A stretch of DNA of 64,000 bases from Pyrocephalus nanus (lineage: Eukaryota; Chordata; Aves; Passeriformes; Tyrannidae), in assembly GCA_038380795.1 (NCBI GenBank), contig CM076267.1, forward strand, positions 15,421,501-15,485,500. Direction: 5' to 3'. Positions 49,786 to 59,611 of this stretch are shown one piece after another. The notes beneath the pieces were generated by a model. The model was not told the DNA's origin. It saw only the letters and a program-made list of their open reading frames with translations, and searched no databases. The translations under genes and the position numbers were made by a program. Numbering within the stretch: the stretch's first letter is position 1; each line of letters opens with the position of its first letter.

Positions 49786-52700
49786 ATCTTGTGAAGGGCA
49801 TGAAAGGGTCAAGGAAAGAAAGGAATTGCTTAGGGTAGCCCAGGGAAGCAGAGTTCCTACTGAAATGGTAAAGCTAAGAAATGGAATTTGGGGCTTAAAC
49901 ATTATCATGGTGTTCTTTGATATGTATTTGACCTTTAAGTGGGCTTCCAAGAGATAAGAGGAGATCTTAAATGCTTGGAACATTTCAGTTAGATTGGACT
50001 AAATTCCTAAAATCTGGCAAGGAGTTAGCCTTCAAAAGAGATAAATGAGCTAATTAGCTTTTTTTCCATCTCCAGCTACCGTGGCTTTGTGTGTTGCCAG
50101 TGCTGACCTTAGAAAGGAAAGCGTGGGACATATCTGGGGTGATGTACTATACATAGTGCTGTATTTCCATGCACAGCATTAGGACCTCTGGCACTGAGTT
50201 AGATGCAAAAAAAAGGGTACTCAAAATAAAGTACTTAAGAATAGAAAGAAGACTAACCTTTTCAAAGGGGGCTGATGCAACATCATTCCTCAGTCACCAG
50301 TATGCCCAATTTCTGAAATGCGATTAAAAAAGAGTGACACATTTTCACCCTATTAACTACTACTGGTTAAGAGAATGATTCCAGCATATAAGCACTTGGT
50401 AGCCTAAGAAAATATGGAAACACTTCACATGCAATATCTCACTGTTGATCCCTCGCTGTTTGTCTCACAATACTCTTCACACAATATATCATCTTGCCTG
50501 AAGTGAGTCACTAACCAAAAAATTCCTCTGTCCTCCTTGCCCCTTGATATGTTTGTTCTTAAATTTCTGAATGGATCCAGGATTAGAAGTGTAGACATGG
50601 CCATGATGATAAAAAAATAATAACTTCAAAAAGTGTTACTGTATGACACTTGATTTATTTCTTCCCAACTTTTTCAGTCTCAACCTTCCCATCTCACGTA
50701 TCCAAAAGGAGGGTGTTTTCATCTCCAAATGTCACAAAAAACTGAACTACAGTCTTCATCTGCCTTGTCTTATTTCTGGTGAAGAGGCATGAGAATGTTG
50801 CCATTCTAGTTTTTTTACATGTAACTTGTCAATCTTTTTAAACAAAAATTGCAAGACCTTAATCTAAATTTGCTCAATCCAAATCCAGATCTGAACCCAC
50901 CATTTCAACACCTCTGAATTCACACTTGGATGAATCTATCCCAAAAAACAGGTTGTTGAAGATAAAACTAATTCAAGACCAAGCTGAGGGCAGGAAACAA
51001 GAAATAACTGCTGTTTGCAGACTCCATGATTTTCTGTTCCTGAAACTTCATACTGACCAATAAACAACTAATTAGAAACAGTTTGGACAGATAGGCTGCA
51101 ATCTTCGTGTAGCACAAACATCAGTAATAGTTTCAAATGTTAATGATTGTTCAGGAGATGCAAGCTGCTGGCAGAAAACAACCAGGTGCTAGTTATTTAT
51201 TCTTGACTCATATATCAGATGGATTGCTTCAAAAATATATCCAATATACCTGGGTATATAGGCTTCATGGGTTTGGAAATTTCAGACAAAAGAAGTTCAT
51301 CTTCTGGATGTGCTAGCCATTAGCCTTTGGGAAACACTGGTATAAAGTAGCCATTGACCTGAACAGCTGGAAACAAAAACTATAACCATGTCTTCAGAAA
51401 TGTTGATGTCACAAGCACCAATAGGACATGCAAGTTGTTTGAGCCATTATTATGTATTAGTCAGGATCGAATAAGCCTTTAGGTCTTGAGGAAAAATGAT
51501 GTTCACAAAAAGAAAATTGATTACACTGGTACTGGTCTTTATGTGTCCCCTAGTACACTGTTATTTCCTATGAGATACTGAAGTCTTAATATTGGCAGTA
51601 TGCAGTTTAAAGTATGATTTTATGTATGTATATTATGTAGCAAACAAAGAAGGTCTTCTGGAGTCACCATTTTTGGTGTACAGTAGAATTATAGATTCTT
51701 GCTTTCCAGCACAGATTTCTAGGGTATTTTGTAACTCTCCCTTGAGGATTGGGGCTGAGAAGCCAGACATCTAGCATCAGGAAGTAGTTATAGTTGGAAA
51801 ATCCCTCCCTCTCCGGACAAATCTTGTCTCAACGATCTTCTTTTGCCATCACAGCCATAGCAACTCTACTAGCAAAAGATGAAAGATATCTGACAACTTT
51901 GTTTCTCTGGAACCACAGAGCTTTCTACCATAAGGATAACTTTCATGTGGAAGAGACACAGAACTTTTTCCGGGAGTGGGTCCAACACTTTGAAACAAAT
52001 CCTCATAGGATAGGAGAACCCTCCCAAACCTCACCACCTTCGAGTCCATTTGCACATCAAGTGATTTCCTTCTTGCCTCCTGCAGTGTAAACACGCAGAA
52101 ATGCTTGCATATTTGTTTAAGCCTTCCCCAGCTAAGATGTTCCACTACTCTCACCCCACTTTCTGCTCTTTGCAATGCTTAATCATAACTGGAAAGTGTG
52201 CCAGCATTTATGAACATTATGATGAGTGTAAGAATAAAGAGGAGACAATAGGAATATGTTCTCTTAGCTCAACTGATGGTAGGAATGTTGGAGGGAGAGT
52301 GGAAAGAAGGGAGGAAAGGAGGCAAACTTTATGGCACATCAGCCCTCAAAAGAAAAAAATGTGAAAATCAGCCACTGAAGATCTAGTTTGGTAGGGCAGA
52401 TTTATGCACAGATTAAGCACTCAGAACTGACACTACCATGAAAGCTGAGACAAGGGCAAGTTTGACAATTTTCAGTAAATCACAGTCCAAAAGCAAAAAA
52501 GGGTCCTTTCCTCCTTTGAAAAAGAAAAGAAGAGGTAAAATTATCGGCAGGGCTTTGGAAACCAAGGATGAAAAGCAAGGTTTTTTACTTCTTTTTAACC
52601 AGGATGTATTCTAAAGAAGCAAAAAGTCCTTAGATGTTAAGAAAATAGGGCATTGGGTCTGAAACCAGGAAAGATGAAGCAGTGCAGGATTAAGTCAGCA

Positions 52701-53276
52701 CCTACTCTTCTTCTGACCAAAGGAGTACAGATTCCTTCCAAAATTACTTGTCCTGGTGAAAATTTCAACTACATGGAGCATATCTGACTCTTTTTTTTTT
52801 TTTTTTTTCTGTCTATGGAGTGTTTGACATCTTATTTTACCATTCTAAAAGACAATCCAGACACTTTGTGAATCTACAGTCTAGTCCATGGATACTGTGA
52901 CCTGCTCACCCTGAGTACAGCCTGTTCACAATTTCAAAGCTATGCAGTGTCCTATTTTTTCTCCCTTCACAGATTTACCAAGAGGATCCTCAGAGCATTG
53001 ACAGCCATAACCTTTCAGAAAACCCTTATCCACAAACATAGGAAGCTGCTAGCTATGACCAGCTTGGCTTGCAGCAGGACTGGTACTAGGAACCATGGGA
53101 AACTCATCTGGGATGACCACTGTTCAGGGTGGTTTTAGTTGTGCCAGACTCACTCAGCATCTGAGTAAGTCTGGAAGAGCCACACCAGGCTTTCTGGTTT
53201 TTGTTCTCCACCCTGTGAGAGTGCACATATTCTGACCAGTCCAGCATATACCTGGATTTTTATTTTTTTTTCCCAG
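49786..53276. other. Non-coding sequence with hAT-like end and poly-T run
   Basis: On the minus strand from about 51341 the sequence 'CCAGTGTTTCCCAAAGGCTA' resembles another hAT terminus (CAGTGTTTCCCAAACTTT); no partner was found. A run of 18 T lies at 52791-52808. Frames reach 108 codons (51849-52175, minus) without domains. Confidence 0.5.
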
Positions 53277-53352
53277 AAGTTTACAGCTGCACCTCATACC
53301 TTGCCTCCCACTGGCAGTGGTTCCCTCCATCAATGCCACTGTGGGCAGGAAG
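53277..53352 (+). other. Candidate 76-nt internal exon with near-ideal splice sites
   Basis: The acceptor 'tttttatttttttttcccag' ends at 53276 and the donor GGAAG|gtaagtac starts at 53353. Both match the vertebrate consensus about as well as possible. All three plus frames are open across the 76 bases. One of them (starting after one base) reads SLQLHLIPCLPLAVVPSINA then TVGRK, a hydrophobic stretch followed by a beta-strand-like start, but 25 residues prove nothing. No partner exon is identifiable. It could be a coding exon, a lncRNA exon or an unusually good pseudo-exon. Confidence 0.35.
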
Positions 53353-53934
53353 GTAAGTACACATCAGCCCTGTGATGTGAGTGGTCTTTAACTGATGTCA
53401 GGGCAGGGTGAGTGACTGGTACAGTCAGGAGCTCCCTGTACTGCACTTATCCTAAGGAGCTGAGAGCTGGGGTGCTGCAGATAGGAGCTAGGAAAGTGCT
53501 GAGTGACTGTGCAGCTGAGAGAGAACAGTCCCTGCCTTATCCTGAAGTGGGAAGTTCAACCAAAGGGGATTTAACTGTTTCAAATTACAGGCTGGTGGCT
53601 CCAGGCAAACATGAAGGGGGGTGCCATCTCCTGAAATAGCAGCAGCAGCAAGGGCAGCATGTTCAGATCAGGAGCACTGGGGTGATATTTAGGAGAGAGG
53701 ATTGCTGCTAAATGGCCTTTGAGTGCCAAGGTCACAATGCATCAAAATGCTGCTCATCACTGCCTGACCCTTCACTCCATCCTCTCCCCACCTTCACCAA
53801 GACCCAGGAGAAATCTTGCAGGGGCCAAACCCCATTGCATCGAAAACCAAGTCAAATCTTGCAGTCAGAAGTTCTTCCCTTCTAACAGCTCCCCTTTTTC
53901 TCACTGAATCCAAAGCCTTTGGCTACACAGGAGC
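53353..53934. other. Non-coding sequence, GC-richer than average
   Basis: Contains a short CAG/GCA run at 53639-53651. Frames up to 75 codons (53412-53639). Nothing recognised. Confidence 0.55.
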
Positions 53935-54060
53935 TTAAATATTTTGTTGCGCCCTGATCACTTACAGGGACATAACGGCTGACCCTAATGCTTTAATCCT
54001 CCCATTGTCTTTAAAAGCTTTTTATATCGTCACCAATAAAGATTGCCTGTCTCAAGGGTT
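53935..54060. other. Conserved-element-like block
   Basis: Low in simple repeat, with clustered motifs resembling SOX (CATTGTCTTTAAAAG), TAAT (GCTTTAATCC) and AATAAAGATTG cores. Texture suggests a conserved non-coding element; conservation must be tested by alignment. Confidence 0.25.
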
Positions 54061-54090
54061 TTCCTGCTTCTCTGGCTGGGTTACAGCAGC

Positions 54091-54133
54091 GGGGTGGGGG
54101 TAGAAGAAGGGGGGTATGGAGAAGGGAAGAGGG
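54091..54133 (+). repeat. G-rich tract with G-quadruplex potential
   Basis: GGGGTGGGGG (54091-54100), GGGGGG (54109-54114), GGG (54124-54126) and GGG (54131-54133), with short A-rich loops. Enough for an intramolecular quadruplex. It lies 35 bases before the hairpin at 54168. Confidence 0.6.
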
Positions 54134-54167
54134 CTGGATCATTGCCAGGCTTTAAAAGGCTGCTTAA

Positions 54168-54227
54168 GCATTTTTCTGTGGCTTGCAGGGTTTTACTCAG
54201 CAAAGTCTCCCAAGCCACAGAATATGC
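54168..54227. other. 60-nt hairpin with a perfect 12-bp stem
   Basis: TTCTGTGGCTTG (54174-54185) and CAAGCCACAGAA (54211-54222) are exact complements around a 25-base loop. The stem is extended by GCAT (54168-54171) with ATGC (54224-54227) across a small TT/T internal loop. The size is at the low end for a pre-miRNA and the loop is large, so a processed small RNA is possible but unproven. A 12-bp exact stem at this spacing is unlikely for any one site but not impossible over 64 kb. Confidence 0.6.
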
Positions 54228-54717
54228 CTCTGCTTGTATAACATTACAAAGTCAAGATGATTAGAGTGTAAGCCTCAGCCCTTTGGAAGCTGCCCTTTTG
54301 TCTCTGGGGTGTAACGATACATTGTGTGTCTTTGTCTAGTTTTTATCTTATTAATGCACTGTGTTATTTCTGCTCTCCCTCCCTTCCCTGCTCCTGTACA
54401 CACACCTCCCTGTCCTGTACTTCAGTTAATGGAACAAGCGTGTGTCTCTAACCTTTTTCAAAGCTCCAGACCATAACAGACTCTGTGTGTGCACTGCATA
54501 TGCATGTTGGAATGAAGACTTCCTTCTCCTCATCCTACCTTCCCTGATCAGCTCAGCACACTGTCATTCCCACCAGTTGCAAAATTGCAACTGAGTGCTG
54601 CAAAATTCCCCAGCACTCAAGGTCTGTGCTCCCCTGGATAGAGTGTCAATGGCTCAGGGCTCAAAACCTGTCTGATCACAGAACATGGATCCACAAATCC
54701 TCAATAATACATTTTAT
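54228..54717. other. Non-coding sequence, partly conserved-element-like
   Basis: The block 54290-54375 (CCTTTTGTCTCTGGGGTGTA, then 'acgatacattgtgtgtc' and TTATTAATGCAC) has motif-rich, repeat-poor texture. Beyond it the sequence is pyrimidine-rich. No gene recognised. Confidence 0.4.
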
Positions 54718-54802
54718 TTGGGTTTTTTTTTGTTTTGGTTTGGTTTTTGTTTGTTTGTTTGTTTGTTGTTTGTTTGTTCTTGTTTTTTTTTTTTTCTTTT
54801 CT
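54718..54802 (-). repeat. T/G simple tract
   Basis: T-runs, GGTTT, (GTTT)n and a final T13 run over about 85 bases with very few A or C. It accounts for the phenylalanine/valine/cysteine-rich frames at 54626-54921. Confidence 0.9.
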
Positions 54803-55349
54803 TGTCTCCTTCTCACAACATGCCATTGTTCTATTGTCCCAGGAATTGCCTCCATCTTCCAGTATGTTCTGACATAGAGGGAAGGATACCCTCCTATGTC
54901 TGTGGCACAGTGAAGAACTAGGCTAATGAAGGTAGCTTAGCACCTCTGCGTATTTTCATGCACATGAGAATCACTTGCAAAGGTTTGGAAAGAGGATGTT
55001 TTATTCACATAGGAGTCACTGGAATGGGCCACAAATACTAGACAAATGCTGATCTGGGGAAATGGTTCCAATTGAAATGAAAAAGAAAATTTCACAGCTT
55101 CAGAAAAGTTAATTATTATGGTTAAAAGAAATTCCAGGATGTAAGAAACTGAGGAAATTCACTTAGGAGTTAAAGCAAAAGGAGGAGTGAGGGTATCTAG
55201 ACTCCATTTTTAGCTCTCCCACTGGCTTTTATTATATCTTTGTGTACATCACATCCTCCCAAGTATTGTTGGTTGAGCAACAAGTTCCCGGGTTTGTGCT
55301 TATTCCCTGTCTATCTATAGAACATCTTAACCCTTGCCTTCTGCTTCAG
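54803..55349. other. Non-coding unique sequence
   Basis: Nothing recognised. Confidence 0.6.
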
Positions 55350-55480
55350 TCATAAACCCCTTGGGGCCTGGTCTGTCTTTTTTCCTTAGAATTTCTACAG
55401 CATCTGGCACACAATGGTCCATGGCTGAGCACCCTCTGGGCACTCTACAAATTCAAACCAGTCACTGTAATAAATAGCAC
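55350..55480 (+). mobile_element. Ancient L2-type LINE/SINE 3' tail relic
   Basis: 'CATAAACCCCTTGGGGCCTG' then 'gtctgtcttttttcc', 'tctacagcatctggcacaca', 'atggtccatggctgagc', 'ctgggcactctacaa' and 'taataaatag' reproduce, in order, the amniote tail 'gtaaaccccttggggcagggac...gtacagcgcctagcacaatgg...ctaggtgctac...aataataaa'. The many ordered matches make this one of the surer old relics here. Whether it came from an L2-type LINE or a SINE sharing its tail cannot be told. Confidence 0.65.
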
Positions 55481-57060
55481 TGCAGAAAACAACAGGGGTT
55501 AGGATCTAAATTTTCCTCATCATGCTGCAAGCCCTGGCCACTAAACTGGAAAAGAAATGGTGGACCCCATCTGCTGATGGGCAGTGATGGAGGATGTCAG
55601 CGGAGTTTGCTGACTGGGTGAAATGCTCCAGCATCACTTACTAGAAGTGCTGGGAGTCAGTGTTCAGGGACTACAAAGAGACAGTAGATCATGCTGCTGT
55701 CCTCACTGCAGTCCCTCCCAGATGCTTCCTCTGATCTTTAGCGGTGGCATCTCTATTATTTGACTCCCAGAATTTCCAGGGCTTAGTGTGAGGCCTGCAA
55801 ACAAGGCTTTGATTGGTATAATTAACATTTCTGAGGAAGTGCTGCCGATTCCTGGCAATATATCCCGCAGAGCACCTCAACAGGGAGAGAAAAGGGGGCA
55901 GGATGGCCGTTTCATTCTGCAGGCATGCAATGGAGGGCAGAGTGAGGGTGTTTGTGACAGATGAGCTTTAAAATGCACAGTAGAAACATGTTGAGGAGCA
56001 AGAAAGGGAAAAAGCAAAATCCAGTCAGGATAAGCCAAAGGAATCTGTCCCACAAACTGCTTTCCTGGGGCTGCTCAGTGCTCTCTCTGTAGTAACTGAA
56101 CACCATTGGCAGGAATCTCCTCACAGTCTCTCTCTTCCTCTTCCAGGAACTATTACCCCCTTCCTGATTTCATTAGAAATTATATAGTCTTTATTTTGTC
56201 CTGACTGGGGAGGAGGGAGAAGAGGAAGAAGAATTTTACCCAGTAAGCAAAAGACTATTTTTTTTTCTCCTTTTCCCTCCACTCCCCTAAAAGTTAACTC
56301 TTGAAGTTTCTTCTCCTCCCATCAACAACGTTTGCTGGCTGGTCTAGGGGCAGGCTGTAACACCAAACAGGCACAGAAATTTGCTCAGTCAAAATCTCAG
56401 AGCCTGCTCTGTTTCACTGCTCCTTTTCCTGTAAGACTTTTGGGACGTGTTTTAGTAGCACACAAGTGTCACCAAGACTCAGTAAAAAAAGGAGGAAAAG
56501 CTTTACCCAAGTTCTTTCTCTTGGTTTCAGCAGTTGGCCAATTTCTAATATTCCCAGTTTGCACATAGACCAAATGCTGTGTAGAGCAGCAATCATTATT
56601 ATGTTCAGTATTTTGGATTATAGCAACATAGTCACACGGGAAAATGGTACAGAGAAGGAGGCAAGAGGGAAAAAAAAAAAAGTTTGAAACAGATCCTTAG
56701 TACCAGCTCAAAGAAAAGGAGCATTTTTTTATTCTCCTCCATAAAATCTCTGTAAATAACAATGCTAATTTTAATATCATTTTCATACTGTAATGTTGAG
56801 ACTCCACAAAACCCAGGCTAAGTCTAGATGCTCACATTTGGTTTAAAGGTAGTTAATGCTTTCAGACAGGTATTTAATTCTGCAATTACTGTAATGGTTT
56901 GCACATAGCCAAATGTTTAGCAGAAGTGGACAGAGTACGTTTAATTTCATTTTTTCCTTTAGCATTCATAGAAAAATGTGTCTCATGAAATTAAAATACT
57001 TGACTTCCAAACATTTTTAAATATGTGAGTTGAATATATTACTTGGGAGCTAAAATATTG
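55481..57060. other. Non-coding unique sequence
   Basis: The block around 55795-55875 (CTTTGATTGGTATAATTAAC followed by 'ctgccgattcctggcaatat') is conserved-element-like. A 13-base A-run lies near 56669-56681. Frames up to 78 codons. No gene recognised. Confidence 0.55.
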
Positions 57061-57230
57061 CTGGTACTAACTTATGCTATAGCACCTACCAAGGATAGAT
57101 CTCACTGTGCTTTACAAAGTGAGGATCAGTGTTCTGATGTCCCAGATGGGGAAACTGAGGTCAGGAGAAGTACATGTGGGCATTAGTAGAATTAAGAGTA
57201 GAGTAATCATTTTTGAGGACCAGGTCTCTG
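57061..57230 (-). mobile_element. Ancient MIR-type SINE relic, nearly full core, antisense
   Basis: In antisense to the MIR consensus the blocks occur in the correct order: 'TATAGCACCTACCAAGGATA', then 'ctcactgtgctttacaaagt', 'cccagatggggaaactgagg', a position equivalent to the 'cccaaggtcacacagc' stretch, and finally 'gaccaggtctctg' for 'gaacccaggtctgtctg'. This spans most of the element. It is the best-preserved MIR-type copy in the window. Confidence 0.78.
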
Positions 57231-57898
57231 TTTTACTCATGACCTCAATACACTGTGATTGCCCCCAGCAACTTCACAATGAAAAACAATTCCTCCTCTG
57301 CAAGTCCCATTGCAATTTCAAGCACTTCCTCACTTCTCTGTTGAGAGAAGCCCTGAAATTTCAGCTACAGATCCTGACCCATAAAGCCCCTTGTGCCAGC
57401 CTCCACTGGTTATATGCCTGAAAGCCAATTGCATCATCAATAGCTTAATACAATTACTAGACTGTCTGCTGAATGTTTATATGTATTTGCTATTGTTTCA
57501 TTCAAAATCTAAGCATTAGGAAGAAGGATTGAAGCTACAAAACAGCAAAGAGCCCAATGACTGGGCACAAAAGGGCATACTGGTGCCTGTGCTTTTACCT
57601 TATTGGTTCAAATATTTTCCAAACTCTATACTCTGGTATCCAAACTGAAGGCAGGTGACTCAGATCTAGAAACAGTTTATTTGCAAAAAGAAACATAGCC
57701 ACACAAACGTATGATGCAAATGTGGCCTGATATCATCATCTGTGTTTGCCCAAGGTAAAATGTTCTTGAACTTTTCATAAAGCAAAGAAACAAACATAAA
57801 TGAGTGTCTCAGGAAAGACTGCAAAAGTCCACTGGGCACAAAGCTTTTGCACCAAGCATTCAAACCTGTCATCAACACCAGTCCTCCCAGAGACCTAG
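57231..57898. other. Non-coding unique sequence
   Basis: Nothing recognised beyond the preceding SINE. The frames 57107-57421 and 57666-57947 are chance or microsatellite-driven. Confidence 0.6.
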
Positions 57899-57930
57899 TG
57901 TGTGTCTGTGTATGTGTGTGTGTGTGTGTA
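57899..57930 (+). repeat. (TG)n microsatellite, interrupted
   Basis: GTGTGTCTGTGTATG followed by eight further TG units; potential Z-DNA. Drives a histidine/threonine-rich minus frame. Confidence 0.9.
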
Positions 57931-58214
57931 TTTGGTTGCTTAGACAATAAAGGACAGATTTCCTGGCACTTACAAAGAGGGGTAATGCTGAGCTATGCTA
58001 ATCGGCATCATCTGGTGAGCCTATCCTCCCTAGCCATTTGAATGAAATCCCAGTGGATTTGTCGAGCGCTGTCCTCCATGTGAGACAGTCTGGTTTCAAA
58101 CTGGTCGCTTTGCTGCAAGCCCACATTCTGGTTGGCAGCCAGTTTCAGATCTTGCCAAGAATTCTGTCTTCCTTCAATGCATTTTTCCCTTGCTCTAAAA
58201 TGAAAATCTCAGAA

Positions 58215-58240
58215 GGGAAGGAAGGGGAGGGTGGGGGGGG
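58215..58240 (+). repeat. Compact G-quadruplex motif
   Basis: GGG, GGGG, GGG and GGGGGGGG occur within 26 bases, with single A or T between the last three runs and one six-base spacer before. Short loops favour a stable parallel quadruplex. The position, about 1 kb upstream of an exon-like splice pair, may be coincidence. Confidence 0.7.
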
Positions 58241-59236
58241 TTAACTGCACCAGAGCTGAGCAAAATATTTCAGGTCCTTTGCTAACTGCACTTCAGCCAC
58301 CGAGTAGGAATGCAGCTTGCAATTCACAGTGCTTGAAGCGTCCTGTACAGTTCCCCAGCCTCTGAGGCAGGTGTAGAAACTGGTTCTTGTCTGCTTCACA
58401 GGCAGCAGGGGAAGTCATGAACTCCTGCTAGCTGTAAAACACATCTTTCCTGATGGATGTGTTAAAGATCGCCCCAGCTTCTCAGTGCGCATGAGTGGCA
58501 CTTACTCAGCTGCAAAACACCCTTATGCTCACCGGAGAGACTCGTAATGAGGCACAAGGCCTTAATTAACCACTTGTTGGATGTTAGAGTTAATTCCCTT
58601 GCAAGGCAGTTATATGAAACCCAGAACTTCTGGGATCAGTAAACAACAATTAGTCCTTCTTCTCCAGAGGGAGGGTCCTATTTTGCCAGCCTGGCCTGTT
58701 GACATCTATTTGAGACCAATCTCCAGCTCCTGGGAAAGCCAGAGTGGAGGCTATGTATAGGAGAGTTTGGCTCTCCTCTCAAACTCCCCTGAGAGCAGGA
58801 GTGCAGCATGTGTCGTGGGGGCTCATCACAGCACGTCCGAGAGGAGCCGGCAAAGGCACATGGATGGCATCTGCTCCCTCCCTTTTCCTCCTTTGTGATC
58901 CTTCCTCTTTGCTCTGGGCAGACTTTGTATCTCCACTCCCTCCCATTTTCCTGCTGAAAGCTGCTGGCTTATGCACAGGGAGAAGCTCTCTGGGGCGAGG
59001 ATAGCTGCCCTGCAGGGGGAGCTTGCTCTACAAGTGACACTGCTGTGCTCCCGGCTGATCTAAATCTAAACGTTTTCATGCATCCAGAAGACAAAGGAAG
59101 AAGCAATCCAAGGCTGCACTAATACCACACCTCATGAGAAGCGTTGTCCTCAAAGTTTTTGCCTTGTCAGCAGTAGACAACAAGGATTGGACTGCAGAAG
59201 GCAGTGACATCTCCCTTCCTTATTGTGCCCCTGCAG
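58241..59236. other. Non-coding sequence, GC-richer
   Basis: 58555-58640 (CCTTAATTAACCACTTGTTG...) is conserved-element-like. A small inverted repeat, GAGTTTG...CAAACTC, lies near 58764-58788. Frames up to 86 codons. No CpG island. Confidence 0.5.
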
Positions 59237-59265
59237 ATGCGTGGATGAACTGTGCAGCAGTCACG
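59237..59265 (+). other. Candidate 29-nt micro-exon
   Basis: The acceptor 'cttattgtgcccctgcag' ends at 59236 and the donor CACG|gtaagc starts at 59266, enclosing 29 bases that begin ATGCGTGG. One plus frame (ATG CGT GGA TGA) stops. If real it is more likely non-coding or regulatory. Short spacing lowers plausibility. Confidence 0.15.
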
Positions 59266-59401
59266 GTAAGCCTCGTGACATTTGATTGTATGGTGAGTAC
59301 ATCTTCATAATTTCTCAAATCACAAAAGTTATGTGGGCAGCAAACACAGGAAGACCTTATTTAACTACAGACAGTGCTGGGGTTCATCAAGCTTCCCTGG
59401 G

Positions 59402-59611
59402 ACACACACACACACACACACAAGTACACACACACACAAGTACACACACACACAAGTACACACACACACAAGTACACACACACACAAGTACACACACACA
59501 CAAGTACACACACACACAAGTACACAAACACACAAGTACACAAACACACAAGTACACACACACACAAGTACACACACACACAAGTACACACACACACAAG
59601 TACACACACAC
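59402..59611 (+). repeat. 16-bp minisatellite grown from a (CA)n microsatellite
   Basis: After about 21 bases of pure (AC)n, the unit TACACACACACACAAG repeats with an exact 16-base period. The G of each AAGTA junction falls at 59424, 59440 and so on to 59600, giving twelve junctions and eleven full periods. Two adjacent units (59521-59552) share the same C-to-A change (ACACAAACACACAAG). All others are identical. Because 16 is not divisible by three, every frame on both strands stays open and reads THTHKYTHTQVH-like or VCVCTCVCVYL-like repeats. These are not genes. Confidence 0.97.

Noticed and set aside
58000..59280. Possible CpG island or promoter
   Set aside because: The region is somewhat GC-richer, but CpG dinucleotides remain sparse and no clear core-promoter arrangement is visible.
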